From NCBI GenBank assembly GCA_910586755.1, contig CAJUJM010000050.1, positions 62,001 to 126,000 of the forward strand: a DNA stretch of 64,000 nucleotides, given 5' to 3'. The notes under the pieces are model-generated. The model had not been told where the DNA came from. It saw only the letters and a program-made list of their open reading frames with translations, and made no database searches. Position numbers and translations under genes: made by a program. Shown here piece by piece: positions 24,885 through 33,607 of this stretch (positions are counted from its first letter, which is position 1; every line of letters begins with the position of its first letter). This stretch comes from an uncultured Lachnospiraceae bacterium (GTDB lineage: Bacteria; Bacillota; Clostridia; Lachnospirales; Lachnospiraceae).

Positions 24885-25798
24885 TTCTGCTCCACCATAA
24901 ATTTTCTTGCAAAGCCAATGGGATTGTAGCTCATCTTGGACCTACGCAGCCCCGGAATTCCCACATCATCTTCCCGGTTCACCAGCGCTGCCTCCGGAAA
25001 TTCGTGGATTAGGAACTGCTGGTTAATAAACTGATATAGCCCATTAAACTCCGGATTGGCTTTTTCAATGTGAATCACTGCCATCTTCTCTCTGAGATTA
25101 TAGCTTCCCACAGAAAACGCCTGAAGAACCCCGTCAATATAAACTCCAACCATTTTTGCCGGAATATAGGAACAGTTCTTTAGGATCTCATGAATCCCCA
25201 CTATTTCCTCGTCAAGGCCTTCCATAACATCTTCCGGCTCGTTCTTCCCTGCCCGCCACTTGTCTAAAAATTCCCAGACATCGTGGCGATCTGAGCAGCA
25301 CAGCCTGCGAAACTCATAGCGCCCTTCGTAAGTCCTCATAAAGGAGTTGACATGGTTTTTCTTTTTATGAAGCTTTCTGCCAGACAAAGTCCGCAGTGCT
25401 TCTCCGTCGTAAAGGTAATCTTTTAAATCTGCAGCCTCTTCTATGGAAAACTCTTCCGGATCCAGCCTCAAAAACTCCAGAGACTCTTGGTCCGCCAGAT
25501 AAATCCGCAGGGGTTCTCCCAGTTCCTGATTAAAGTAAGCCTTCATAACGCCTAAAAGCTCCCATAGGTCTTCCTGACGGCAGGAGGGGATAGAGGTATA
25601 GGTTTTCCCCTCCTTTTCCATTTTCCAAAGTAAGCCTTTTCCCTCATAAATGGTATATTGGATGTGGTAATAGTCTCTCCACAAAAAGCTGTCTAAAAAT
25701 ACGCTCTCACAGGTCTTATCCGGACGCAGGCCAAAAAAAGGTAATATTTTGGCGATGTCTTCTGCTGTTACCGGCTTAAAATTCAAGTTCATATTCAT
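24860..25798 (-). CDS. DUF2156 protein (phosphatidylglycerol lysyltransferase C-terminal-like)
   Basis: 312 residues with the GNAT-fold DUF2156 domain, related to the catalytic domain of MprF and to FemX-type aminoacyl transferases, but without MprF's membrane flippase part. The segment GRKLHKKKNHVNSFMRTYEG (about 140-159) is the basic patch typical of the family, followed by AFSVGSYNLREKMAVIHIEK and the ending PEAALVNREDDVGIPGLR, with KMSYNP. The ATG overlaps the stop of the hexosamine kinase gene (ATGA). Function in a hexosamine-salvage operon is not established. Confidence 0.82.
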   Translation of the reverse strand: MNMNLNFKPVTAEDIAKILPFFGLRPDKTCESVFLDSFLWRDYYHIQYTIYEGKGLLWKMEKEGKTYTSIPSCRQEDLWELLGVMKAYFNQELGEPLRIYLADQESLEFLRLDPEEFSIEEAADLKDYLYDGEALRTLSGRKLHKKKNHVNSFMRTYEGRYEFRRLCCSDRHDVWEFLDKWRAGKNEPEDVMEGLDEEIVGIHEILKNCSYIPAKMVGVYIDGVLQAFSVGSYNLREKMAVIHIEKANPEFNGLYQFINQQFLIHEFPEAALVNREDDVGIPGLRRSKMSYNPIGFARKFMVEQKWQKESGI

Positions 25799-26904
25799 TT
25801 ATATTTTTCCACAATTGCCTTCATTTCCTGCCATTTCTTTTCCATGTCCGCAACCAGGCCGAACTGGGTGCGGGTACGGTCTAAATTATGGTTTTCCCTT
25901 AAAGTTCTAAAATATACATCCCCCTGGAGATAATCCGTTAAAAATCTTATCCCGCACTCCATGGTCATAAGCTTGGCTCCCATGGGAAGCATATTGATCT
26001 CTTCCTCTGTCAGACGCCCTCCACATCCCTCTAAAAAGCCTTTGGTATAGATTTCGAAAAGCGGCAGGGATAAGGACACTTTGCTTACATCCGGCTCATC
26101 CTCCTCCGCCGTGTTCGCTCCAAAACGGATGGAATCGCCGTAGTCAAAAATGGAAAATCCGGGCATAATCGTATCCAGGTCAATAATGCACAGGGCCTGT
26201 CCGGTCGCATCATCAATCATAATGTTATTCAATTTGGTATCGTTGTGAGTAACCCTCAAAGGCAGGCGGCCCTCCTTCTGCATCTCCATTGCCACGCCCA
26301 GCTCATTTTCACGGTCCAGGACAAATTGAATCTCTTCTTTTACACTGGCAGCCCGTCCGCATACATCTTCTTCTACCGCCTTTTTAAACGTCTCAAAGCG
26401 AACCGGGGTATTGTGGAAATTCGGTATCGTCTCGGAAAGCTCTTCTGCCGGATACTGTGCCAGCAATCTCTGGAAATGTCCGAAGGCTTTTCCGCTCTGA
26501 TAAAAGTCTTCCGGTTTTTCAACCAAATTATAACAGGTGGCATTTTCGATAAATTTGTATACCCGCCAGTAGTTTCCCAGGCTGTCCTGATAGTATTTTT
26601 TTCCGTCCTTAGCCGGGATCAGGGTCAGGGTCTCTCTGTCCGGATCTCCGTCATGTTTTATAATCTCTTCCCGAAGGAACTCGGTAACTCCTTCAATATT
26701 TTTCATAAGAGAAACCGGGTCTTTAAAAATATCGGTGTTTACTCTCTGAAGGATATAGCGTCTCTCCACGCCGTTCTGCTCCCAAATCATTGCATAGGTG
26801 GAGTTGATATGTCCGTTTCCATAAAGCCCGCTGCTCTTAAAGGTTCCCTCTATCTGAAACGCCTTTGCAGCTTCTAACATTTTCTCAGTACCGTGCTCTG
26901 CCAT
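25795..26904 (-). CDS. nahK: N-acetylhexosamine 1-kinase-like phosphotransferase
   Basis: Aminoglycoside-phosphotransferase-fold sugar kinase, 369 residues, close in layout to bifidobacterial NahK (LnpB), which makes GlcNAc-1-P or GalNAc-1-P from the hexosamine released by lacto-N-biose phosphorylase. Catalytic loop VTHNDTKLNNIMID (Brenner motif HxDxxxxN) and CIIDLDTIMPG with the metal-binding Asp are visible; the N-terminal ATP lobe has KSSGLYGNGHINSTY. It lies 3 bases after the nucleotidyltransferase and overlaps the DUF2156 gene. The phosphorylase gene at 29035-31200 supports this substrate assignment. Confidence 0.85.
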   Translation of the reverse strand: MAEHGTEKMLEAAKAFQIEGTFKSSGLYGNGHINSTYAMIWEQNGVERRYILQRVNTDIFKDPVSLMKNIEGVTEFLREEIIKHDGDPDRETLTLIPAKDGKKYYQDSLGNYWRVYKFIENATCYNLVEKPEDFYQSGKAFGHFQRLLAQYPAEELSETIPNFHNTPVRFETFKKAVEEDVCGRAASVKEEIQFVLDRENELGVAMEMQKEGRLPLRVTHNDTKLNNIMIDDATGQALCIIDLDTIMPGFSIFDYGDSIRFGANTAEEDEPDVSKVSLSLPLFEIYTKGFLEGCGGRLTEEEINMLPMGAKLMTMECGIRFLTDYLQGDVYFRTLRENHNLDRTRTQFGLVADMEKKWQEMKAIVEKYK

Positions 26905-26907
26905 TTT

Positions 26908-27834
26908 TTAATCCTCCCACAATTTTTCCTGATACTTTCCTTCGTCCTTCAATCCCTGAATCGCCTTTACTACCATGGCCTTGTCTTCCTTATAAGTAAC
27001 CCCGTACCAGCGGTCTACACTCTTTAATACCGTAACCTCTGCCTTATTTTCTTTCAGCAGCTCATCTACTACAAAGGGGATAAAATATTCGCATTTTAAG
27101 GGATTTACCGGTAGGTTATTCTCCAAAAATTTAGCAAACCGCTGATCCAGCTCATCTAAAAAGCTGGCAGTAAAACCCCAAAGATTCATGGAAACCAATG
27201 TCTCTTCCGGAAGCTCTGTCCAGGTCTTTCCCTCATCCTCTGTGAAAGCAGCGCCGTCGCCGCGTTTCTCAATGCGGGTCCTCTCTACAATATCAGTAAG
27301 CTTGTTGTTTTCGTCTGTACTGCATACGCCGCGGGCAACGTGACCATTTTCCGTCAGGGTATTATAAAGCTTATATCCCACCATGGTATACTGGTATTTT
27401 TCATCATCCTCATGGCTTGACAATTGGTCATAAATTTCTTTAAATGCACTCTTGCCATAGTAGTCATCTGCATTAATTACCGCAAATGGACCATCAATCA
27501 CATCCTTGCAGCACAACAGGGCATGTCCGGTTCCCCAGGGTTTGACTCTTTCTTCCGGAATCTGAAACCCTTCCGGAATCTTATCAATTTCCTGATAAAC
27601 ATATTCCACCTGAACATGAGATTCCATTCTCCGGCCTACATTCTTTTTAAAATCTTTCTCAATGGCTTTCTTGATAATGAAAATCACTTTTTCAAATCCA
27701 GCTTCCACGGCATCATGAATCGAGAAATCCATAATAATATTTCCATACTGATCAATTGGGTCAATCTGCTTTAATCCCCCGTAGCGGCTCCCCATTCCTG
27801 CTGCCATTACTACTAATACCGGTTTCTTTCCCAT
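26908..27834 (-). CDS. Sugar-1-phosphate nucleotidyltransferase
   Basis: 308-residue Rossmann-fold nucleotidyltransferase. The NTP-binding loop is VMAAGMGSRYGGLKQ (about 9-23), and INADDYYGKSAF holds the metal-binding Asp. In bifidobacteria the third step of the lacto-N-biose pathway uses a GalT-type uridylyltransferase (LnpC). No GalT or GalE is seen here, so this enzyme may convert the hexosamine-1-P made by the kinase to a nucleotide sugar. That is inference from operon position. First gene of the operon; upstream -10 TATACT lacks a good -35. Confidence 0.85.
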   Translation of the reverse strand: MGKKPVLVVMAAGMGSRYGGLKQIDPIDQYGNIIMDFSIHDAVEAGFEKVIFIIKKAIEKDFKKNVGRRMESHVQVEYVYQEIDKIPEGFQIPEERVKPWGTGHALLCCKDVIDGPFAVINADDYYGKSAFKEIYDQLSSHEDDEKYQYTMVGYKLYNTLTENGHVARGVCSTDENNKLTDIVERTRIEKRGDGAAFTEDEGKTWTELPEETLVSMNLWGFTASFLDELDQRFAKFLENNLPVNPLKCEYFIPFVVDELLKENKAEVTVLKSVDRWYGVTYKEDKAMVVKAIQGLKDEGKYQEKLWED

Positions 27835-27889
27835 AACCTATACTCTCCTTTTTAAGACCTTCTGTGTTTATAAGTTCCTGACTATCCTC

Positions 27890-27895
27890 AGTATA
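27890..27895 (-). promoter_or_regulatory. -10 element for the nucleotidyltransferase-nahK operon
   Basis: TATACT on the minus strand, with no recognisable -35 hexamer 16-18 bases upstream. This is what an activator-dependent promoter would look like, and a divergent AraC-family gene begins 110 bases away. Confidence 0.4.
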
Positions 27896-27938
27896 CCCTA
27901 ATCCCCTAACGATTTCTTTGCATAATTTCACCACATAT

Positions 27939-27967
27939 TTGCACAATCCCGGCAAATATGTTAAAAT
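27939..27967 (+). promoter_or_regulatory. Promoter for the AraC-family regulator
   Basis: TTGCAC (27939-27944), 17-base spacer, TAAAAT (27962-27967), about 37 bases before the ATG. Confidence 0.65.
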
Positions 27968-28004
27968 GCAAAACAGGTTCCTTCTGTCATGAAAGGAGGC
28001 AATT

Positions 28005-28988
28005 ATGGCCTATCAGCACACCTATTTAAAAAGCAGCATTACTATCCGAAGCGTGGTTTCTATCCACTATTTTGAATATATGAGTGATTTTCATTTTCCT
28101 GGGGAGTGTCACGATTTTTGGGAACTGGTATGTGTGGATAAAGGAGAAATCCAGGCGGCAGCCGGTGATAAAATGGTAACGGTAAAGCGGGGAAGCATCC
28201 TGTTTCACCAACCTGGAGAGTTTCACAGTGTAATTGCCAACGGCCGTATTTCCCCCAGCCTGGTGGTAATCTCATTTGACTGCCGTTCCAGAGCTATGAA
28301 AGAATTTGCCGGGCAGATTTTAGCCGTCCGGGAGCCGGAAACTTCCCTGCTGTCCCGGATTATTATAGAGGCCCGCAATGCCTTTCAGGGCCGGCTTAAC
28401 GATCCTTATCAGGAAGAGCTGAACCGCCGCCCGCTTCCCCGGGCCTTTGGAGCCGAACAGCTAATAAAGAATTATTTAGAAGAACTATTAATTTGCCTGT
28501 ACCGGCGTTATTGGCCCCTTGCCCCCGGAGCCGGTTCCGTTCCCTCTAATGCGTCTCCCGGCTTCCTGCCCGCCGCGCCCGATCCAGGCCCAGGCCAAAT
28601 CTCCCTTAACAGCGCGGAAGCCAAAAAGGAAATTTGTATCCGTATCCAACGCTATCTGGAAGAGCACCTGCACCAGTCCCTTACCATTCAGCAAATTTGC
28701 CGGGACAATTTGATTGGCAGTTCTCAGCTCTCCCGGCTGTTTTTCAGCTTTTATCACTGCGGTGTTATTGATTACTTTATCCACATGAAAATTGATGCCG
28801 CCAAGCAGATGATCCGAAATGATCACATGAATTTTTCCCAGATTGCGGACCGGCTTGGTTATAGCTCCATCCACTATTTTTCCCGGCAGTTTAAAAAGCA
28901 AACCGGCATGACTCCAACTGAATATTCCGAATCTATCCGATGTCTGGCCGAAAAAAATGCCGCCGGGTGGAGCTATCGGGAGCCCTGA
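28005..28988 (+). CDS. AraC-family transcriptional regulator
   Basis: Sugar-responsive activator/repressor of 327 residues. The N-terminal cupin-like sensing domain (about 10-110) has HYFEYMSDFHFPGECHDF, GSILFHQPGEFH. A Pro/Ala-rich linker (about 170-200) follows. The C-terminal two-helix-turn-helix DNA-binding domain (about 215-315) has LTIQQICRDNLIGSSQLSRL and FSQIADRLGYSSIHYFSRQF, then KKQTGMTPTEYS. It lies between, and probably controls, the divergent nucleotidyltransferase-nahK operon and the convergent GH112 phosphorylase gene. GGAGG is 7 bases before ATG. Confidence 0.92.
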   Translation: MAYQHTYLKSSITIRSVVSIHYFEYMSDFHFPGECHDFWELVCVDKGEIQAAAGDKMVTVKRGSILFHQPGEFHSVIANGRISPSLVVISFDCRSRAMKEFAGQILAVREPETSLLSRIIIEARNAFQGRLNDPYQEELNRRPLPRAFGAEQLIKNYLEELLICLYRRYWPLAPGAGSVPSNASPGFLPAAPDPGPGQISLNSAEAKKEICIRIQRYLEEHLHQSLTIQQICRDNLIGSSQLSRLFFSFYHCGVIDYFIHMKIDAAKQMIRNDHMNFSQIADRLGYSSIHYFSRQFKKQTGMTPTEYSESIRCLAEKNAAGWSYREP

Positions 28989-29002
28989 TAAAATGTCAGG
29001 GC
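28982..29002 (+). terminator. Hairpin at the end of the AraC gene
   Basis: Perfect GCCCTGA / TCAGGGC stem with a 7-base loop that includes the stop codon; a short T5 run follows only 11 bases later. It may serve the convergent phosphorylase gene as well. Confidence 0.45.
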
Positions 29003-29034
29003 CCCGGGGTATGATTTTTATGCATCCTTGTCCG

Positions 29035-31200
29035 CTACAGCTCTACCCAGCACATCTCCATAGGTTTCATATTCAGACTGTATTTCTTTTCCCCATTAAC
29101 ATAAAGCTCTGTAACCTTTGCTTCCTTGGAATTATTGATAACTGCAGCTCTTCCGGCTTTTTCAAATGCGGCAACTTCGGTATCTACATTGGTTACGTAA
29201 TATTTCTTCATCTCATCTTCCTGATGAGCCGCATAAAAGATAGCTCTTAACAGCACCCGGCAATTCTGAGGCGAGTAGGGAAGTCCGGTAAAATAAACGC
29301 TGCGGCCCTTACCATATTCGTTGACCACCAGGCGGCTGTATTCGCCGTCCTGATCAAGGATCTGGTAGCCGGTTCCCTGAGCGTAAATGCGGCTCTTGCC
29401 CTGGCCAAAATCAATGGCCCCTTCAATGTCTTCTAAGATAAAGTGTTCCCGGTAGTTATCTGCCAGCTTGTTGTACTTGTCTGTGCTAAGGGAGAACCCC
29501 ATCTCCCGATCTACCCCCAGAACATCGCTAAGCTGGAAATACCGGCCGCCAAACTGACATGCTGTAGGCTCTCCTACGCCGATAAAGCCGCCTCCATTAT
29601 CTACGAACCTGCGGATTTGGGTTTGTACTTTCTCATCTGTCCAATTTTGGCCGCCACTCCATGCAGTATACGCGTCGCCGGAGTTGATGATCACTTTAAT
29701 ATCCGGGTCAATACCGTTTCTGATATCATCAAAGTCTAAAAATACTACATCTAAGGGCATACCGCTTAAACACTCCAGAACACCTACATAAGAGTAAATC
29801 TCTCTGTGGTAAATTGCATGGTGTACCTGGTTGCTCATCCATCCCCGCAAGGGTCCGAAACAGTTAAGCACTGCTACCTTAAAGGGAGCTACATAGGAAT
29901 TCGTGCCGTCCATGGCTGCAATAATATCCCGGAACTCGCCCACCACATGCTCGATCTCCTCGATAAAACCAGGCCATTCGATTGCAAGCTTTATGTATCC
30001 GCCATATCCGATACGATCTAAGGGGGAACGTAAAATAGCCCGTCTGGCCTTCATCCAGTTGTCCTGAGCCTCTCCGATTGGATCTCCTCCCTCAGTAAAT
30101 ACATCAGGGAAAAAGTAGGGCAGAAGACGGCCTTCTGTATACTTAACGCCTTTGATGTCGGAGATCATACGCATAGTCACGCCATCTCCCACCGAACCAA
30201 CTACGGAATCTAATCCGATTTCCTTAAAATGTTTACCAAAGGGTTCTGTTCCGATCCAGTGATCGCCTAAGAACATCATGGCTTCCTTGCCATAACTGTG
30301 AACAATGTCTACCATCTCTTTTGCCAGCTTGCATACCTCAATCTGCTGGAACTCCATATAATCCCTGAATTCCTTGGAAGGGACTCTGAAGCAGGAGTTG
30401 TGATAACCCTGATCGACAATATATTCGGGGCGGAACGGATATCCTGCCCACTTTTCAAACTGCTCTAAAATATAGGGGCTTACGCTGGCGCTGTACCCAA
30501 ACCATTCTACATATTTCTCTCTCTTCTGATCGTCAAAGGTTAAGGTAAACTGATGGAAGAAGGTGGTAAAGCGAACCACATCTACATTTGGATTTTCTTC
30601 GCACCACCGCTTTAATTTTTCTTTGACATATACCTGGGTCTTGGGCTGGCGCACATCAAAAGTAAGCTGGTGAGGCGCGTCCTTCCAGTCATTGGTAATG
30701 AAATTGTACATATGAACCGGATCCCAAATTAAAAATGCCAGAAAACTAACCGTATACTGATGATAGGGAATAGTCTCAATCTCTACCTCTCCTGTTGTCT
30801 CATCAAAGAACCACTTGTCCACCGGAACTACCTGCTGGGTGGTGCGATCCATAACTTCCCACCAACGTTTGGGATCATCCAGGGTATTGACCTTTAGCTG
30901 CTCTGTATGAAAGCCCTTCATTAATTCAATACGAAGGGTGGTTCCGCGGGCTGTTACCCTGTCGCTGATTAAATATTCCTGCTGAATTTCCTCAGGATTT
31001 TTCATGGCCCACTCATTGTCCTTACGAGTTGTGTAATAGGTGGCGTAAACCTTTGCCCCCGTGTCCAAAAGCTCCTCCGGCATAGTAGTTCCATCACAGT
31101 CTCTCAATGCGTCAGCGCCTAAGCGCTCTTTCATTTCTAATGTTTCTTTCACCATGTCAACATCGGTCGGCAGAGTCAGTCTGCCTGTCATCTTCTCCAT
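29035..31200 (-). CDS. lnpA: GH112 1,3-beta-galactosyl-N-acetylhexosamine phosphorylase
   Basis: Splits lacto-N-biose or galacto-N-biose with phosphate into galactose-1-phosphate plus GlcNAc or GalNAc, allowing growth on mucin and milk glycans. The 721 residues match the family length. The TIM-barrel segment MFLGDHWIGTEPFGKHF (about 300-316) carries the Asp expected as general acid. GGYIKLAIEWPGFIEEIEHV and a Rossmann-like C-terminal domain (NSGDAYTAWSGGQNW, GVGEPTACQFGGRYFQLSDV) follow. No signal peptide: the disaccharide is imported first, but no transporter is adjacent. A D-galactosyl-L-rhamnose phosphorylase is the main alternative within GH112; the nahK-like gene nearby argues for the hexosamine substrate. 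The promoter and a leader hairpin lie upstream. Confidence 0.92.
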   Translation of the reverse strand: MEKMTGRLTLPTDVDMVKETLEMKERLGADALRDCDGTTMPEELLDTGAKVYATYYTTRKDNEWAMKNPEEIQQEYLISDRVTARGTTLRIELMKGFHTEQLKVNTLDDPKRWWEVMDRTTQQVVPVDKWFFDETTGEVEIETIPYHQYTVSFLAFLIWDPVHMYNFITNDWKDAPHQLTFDVRQPKTQVYVKEKLKRWCEENPNVDVVRFTTFFHQFTLTFDDQKREKYVEWFGYSASVSPYILEQFEKWAGYPFRPEYIVDQGYHNSCFRVPSKEFRDYMEFQQIEVCKLAKEMVDIVHSYGKEAMMFLGDHWIGTEPFGKHFKEIGLDSVVGSVGDGVTMRMISDIKGVKYTEGRLLPYFFPDVFTEGGDPIGEAQDNWMKARRAILRSPLDRIGYGGYIKLAIEWPGFIEEIEHVVGEFRDIIAAMDGTNSYVAPFKVAVLNCFGPLRGWMSNQVHHAIYHREIYSYVGVLECLSGMPLDVVFLDFDDIRNGIDPDIKVIINSGDAYTAWSGGQNWTDEKVQTQIRRFVDNGGGFIGVGEPTACQFGGRYFQLSDVLGVDREMGFSLSTDKYNKLADNYREHFILEDIEGAIDFGQGKSRIYAQGTGYQILDQDGEYSRLVVNEYGKGRSVYFTGLPYSPQNCRVLLRAIFYAAHQEDEMKKYYVTNVDTEVAAFEKAGRAAVINNSKEAKVTELYVNGEKKYSLNMKPMEMCWVEL

Positions 31201-31237
31201 AAGCTTGCCCTCTCCGTAAATTTTATAATACTTTCCG

Positions 31238-31267
31238 CAACCACTATATGCTGTGCCGCACTGGTTG
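31238..31267 (-). promoter_or_regulatory. Leader inverted repeat of the GH112 phosphorylase gene
   Basis: CAACCA / TGGTTG perfect arms around 18 bases, starting at about the transcription start predicted from TATAAT at 31276-31281. It may be an mRNA 5' hairpin or a regulator-binding site. Confidence 0.4.
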
Positions 31268-31275
31268 ATATTTGT

Positions 31276-31281
31276 ATTATA
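31276..31281 (-). promoter_or_regulatory. -10 element for the GH112 phosphorylase gene
   Basis: Perfect TATAAT on the minus strand; the -35 region (TAGCAA at 17 bases) matches poorly. As for the nahK operon, this fits dependence on an activator such as the adjacent AraC protein. Confidence 0.45.
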
Positions 31282-31354
31282 CCGGCAGAAAAAAAGGATT
31301 GCTAGTTGATTCTTGCCCTGTCTTTTATAATTCTTGCTTTTTGTTTTTGAACAG

Positions 31355-32086
31355 CTACTTTTCTACATCATTTATGTACTGAAGGATCCCCATATGAAGG
31401 GTCCAGGCAATCCGATCCTGGTATTCCTCTTCTGACAGCTTAGCTGCCTCTGCAGGATTACTTAAAAATCCGCACTCTGCAATCACAATAGGAGCTTTTA
31501 CATTCAACAGCAGGTAGTAACTGTCATTTGCCTTGGCACTGCGCCGGTTCCCATCCGCTCCCAGTATATAATCAAAGCGTTTCTGAAGAATCTCCGCCAG
31601 CTGCCGGCCCTTTTCCGAATTTTTATAATAAAACATCTGTGCACCGGATATGCTGTCCTGGTGGTAACTGTTCTGATGGATGCTGATAGCCAGCACCGGC
31701 TTGGCATTATCAATGATCCGGCACCTCTCCTTCATATCCGCAGACTTTTTATGGCTGTCCGACTCCCTGTAAAGTCCCTTGTCGCTTTCCCTTGTCATAA
31801 CCACCTTGATGTCCGCTGCTTCTAAATAAGCTTTCAATTTCATGGCAATTTTCAGGTTAATCGCCTTTTCCTCCTGGCCGCTGACACCGATTTTTCCCGG
31901 GTCGTTTCCTCCATGACCGCTGTCAATTACCACCACCGGCTGATTCTGCTTTCGCGCTTTCCCGGCAGCTGCCTCTGCAGCCCAGGATCCCTTCTCTCCC
32001 ATCATCCCCATGCGGCCCGCAACCAGGGTTACTATCACCAGCATAGCAATTCCCATTATGTTCTGCCAAAATCGTTTTTTGTCCAT
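31355..32086 (-). CDS. cwlD: N-acetylmuramoyl-L-alanine amidase (CwlD-like)
   Basis: Zinc amidase (Amidase_3) that removes stem peptides from peptidoglycan. CwlD acts in spore cortex to form muramic-delta-lactam. The 243 residues have an N-terminal membrane anchor or signal (about 7-24) and zinc motifs VVIDSGHGGNDPG, a Glu-containing EEKAINLKI, AISIHQNSYHQ and VIAECGFLSNPAEA. The size matches Bacillus CwlD (237) and it lacks wall-binding repeats. Its neighbours, a lipoprotein phosphoesterase and a GH18-type enzyme, also act at the cell surface or spore. Confidence 0.85.
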   Translation of the reverse strand: MDKKRFWQNIMGIAMLVIVTLVAGRMGMMGEKGSWAAEAAAGKARKQNQPVVVIDSGHGGNDPGKIGVSGQEEKAINLKIAMKLKAYLEAADIKVVMTRESDKGLYRESDSHKKSADMKERCRIIDNAKPVLAISIHQNSYHQDSISGAQMFYYKNSEKGRQLAEILQKRFDYILGADGNRRSAKANDSYYLLLNVKAPIVIAECGFLSNPAEAAKLSEEEYQDRIAWTLHMGILQYINDVEK

Positions 32087-32154
32087 AGCCCACCAAAGAC
32101 AGCTTTTATTATTTTTAGTATATTAGCTTCTCTTTGTCCACTATTCCTGGGCTG

Positions 32155-33597
32155 CTATTCCTCCGACCTTAAGGAGTTATAATCCATAGTTGCCTCTTCT
32201 AATATGTATTCCAAATACTCTGTTTCCAGGCTTGGGTAGCCGTATTCCTGCCACAATTGGAATATCTGGCTGGATTTCATCTCTTCTGCTATCTCTACGG
32301 CTCTTCCCCAGTAGTAATAGCACTTAGCTGTTGCATAAAAATTAGACATCTGCACAATCTGGTCCTGAGTAAGAACATCCTTTCGCCTGTCTAACCAGCT
32401 ATTAGCCTGATTATAAAATACTCTCTTTAAAAACGGAGTCTGATACTGGGAAAAGTTAACCAAATTCGGATCTGTTTTCCCTTCCACTTTTGTCCACATC
32501 TCCATATTCAAAATTTGAGTATGGTAATGAAAACTTCTGTCATCGCCGAAAAACAAAACTCCATATTGGCATGGAGGCACGGCTAATGAACTGGTGACAA
32601 TCTCCCATACGCCATCGCCGGACACATCATCTGAATTGGAAAAATGCTGGACATGGAGATGTCCGCTTAAAAAGAGCGGAATATTCCCCCAGCCCTCCAG
32701 TCTTTCTAAAAGTTCCTCATTATGCTCAATGGTGCAGTCCTCAGAGTAAATTCGGCTTTCCTCCAAAAGGTTGTGGTGGGCTACCGGAAGGACATTGATT
32801 CCTTCCTCAAAAGCCTTTTCTAACTCCCTATCAATCCACTCATAGGTATCTGTATCAATCATGCCTCCAACCAGGGCCCTGTCATCGTACTGACAGGTAT
32901 CCAGCATTAAAATCCTGGTATAATCATTAATTTGGTATATATAGCTTAAAGAATTCGGATCCCGGCTGATGGCATCTTCATATCCGAAAGCGCGGTAAAT
33001 ACTCCTGAAATCCTCCGGGCTGGTTTTTTCTGCCGGAAATCTTTGATCTTCTTCTATCCTTGCGGCGCTGTTGTTGTTAATATCATGATTTCCCGGAATT
33101 ACTAATACCGGGATTCCTGCATCCTTAATCCGGCCCAGCTTTTCAGCCAATTCCAAATGACTGGCCTTTTCTCCGTTATAAGACAGATCCCCGCTTAAAA
33201 TGACCCCGTCCGGCCTCTCATCCAACACCTCCGCCACAAATGCATCCGTAATCTCCCAAATATAGTTGGTTACCTTCCCGTCTCCATACTCCATGGAGTG
33301 GATAAAGCCAGTCCCCTTATCTGTCAATTCTGACGCCAGGTAATGGATATCTGTGGCCACAATCAGCTTTACTCCGTCCTTTTCTTCCTCTATCTGCGTT
33401 TTTCCTATATTTTCCGGAAAGGCTGCGATTGTTTCCCAATCTTCTCTGGGCGGCCCTGGCTGAAGTTCTTCCTCTGTATCTGCCGGCGTTTCAGTAGTCG
33501 CTACCGTCTCATCCACAAAGGGAATTATCCCCTGGCATCCTGTCAGGCACAGCATAACGCTTATTGCCAGGGCCGCCGCTATATTCCGTCTCATCAT
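32155..33597 (-). CDS. Lipoprotein metallophosphoesterase
   Basis: Exported 480-residue phosphoesterase. The lipoprotein signal has lipobox LTGC (Cys about 21), then an acidic Thr/Glu-rich linker (about 28-55). Calcineurin-like motifs are present in order: VATDIHYL, LSGDLSYNG, VIPGNHDIN, PVAHHNLL and FLSGHLHVQHF. A C-terminal helical region (about 370-480) is rich in Tyr/Trp. Substrate unknown. It lies 10 bases after the GH18 gene and ahead of cwlD in the same direction. Confidence 0.88.
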   Translation of the reverse strand: MMRRNIAAALAISVMLCLTGCQGIIPFVDETVATTETPADTEEELQPGPPREDWETIAAFPENIGKTQIEEEKDGVKLIVATDIHYLASELTDKGTGFIHSMEYGDGKVTNYIWEITDAFVAEVLDERPDGVILSGDLSYNGEKASHLELAEKLGRIKDAGIPVLVIPGNHDINNNSAARIEEDQRFPAEKTSPEDFRSIYRAFGYEDAISRDPNSLSYIYQINDYTRILMLDTCQYDDRALVGGMIDTDTYEWIDRELEKAFEEGINVLPVAHHNLLEESRIYSEDCTIEHNEELLERLEGWGNIPLFLSGHLHVQHFSNSDDVSGDGVWEIVTSSLAVPPCQYGVLFFGDDRSFHYHTQILNMEMWTKVEGKTDPNLVNFSQYQTPFLKRVFYNQANSWLDRRKDVLTQDQIVQMSNFYATAKCYYYWGRAVEIAEEMKSSQIFQLWQEYGYPSLETEYLEYILEEATMDYNSLRSEE

Positions 33598-33607
33598 CTA
33601 CCCCACC

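Noticed and set aside
29035..31200. Assigning the GH112 enzyme as galactosyl-rhamnose phosphorylase
   Set aside because: Possible within the family, but the NahK-like kinase and nucleotidyltransferase nearby favour an N-acetylhexosamine product; kept as an alternative only.
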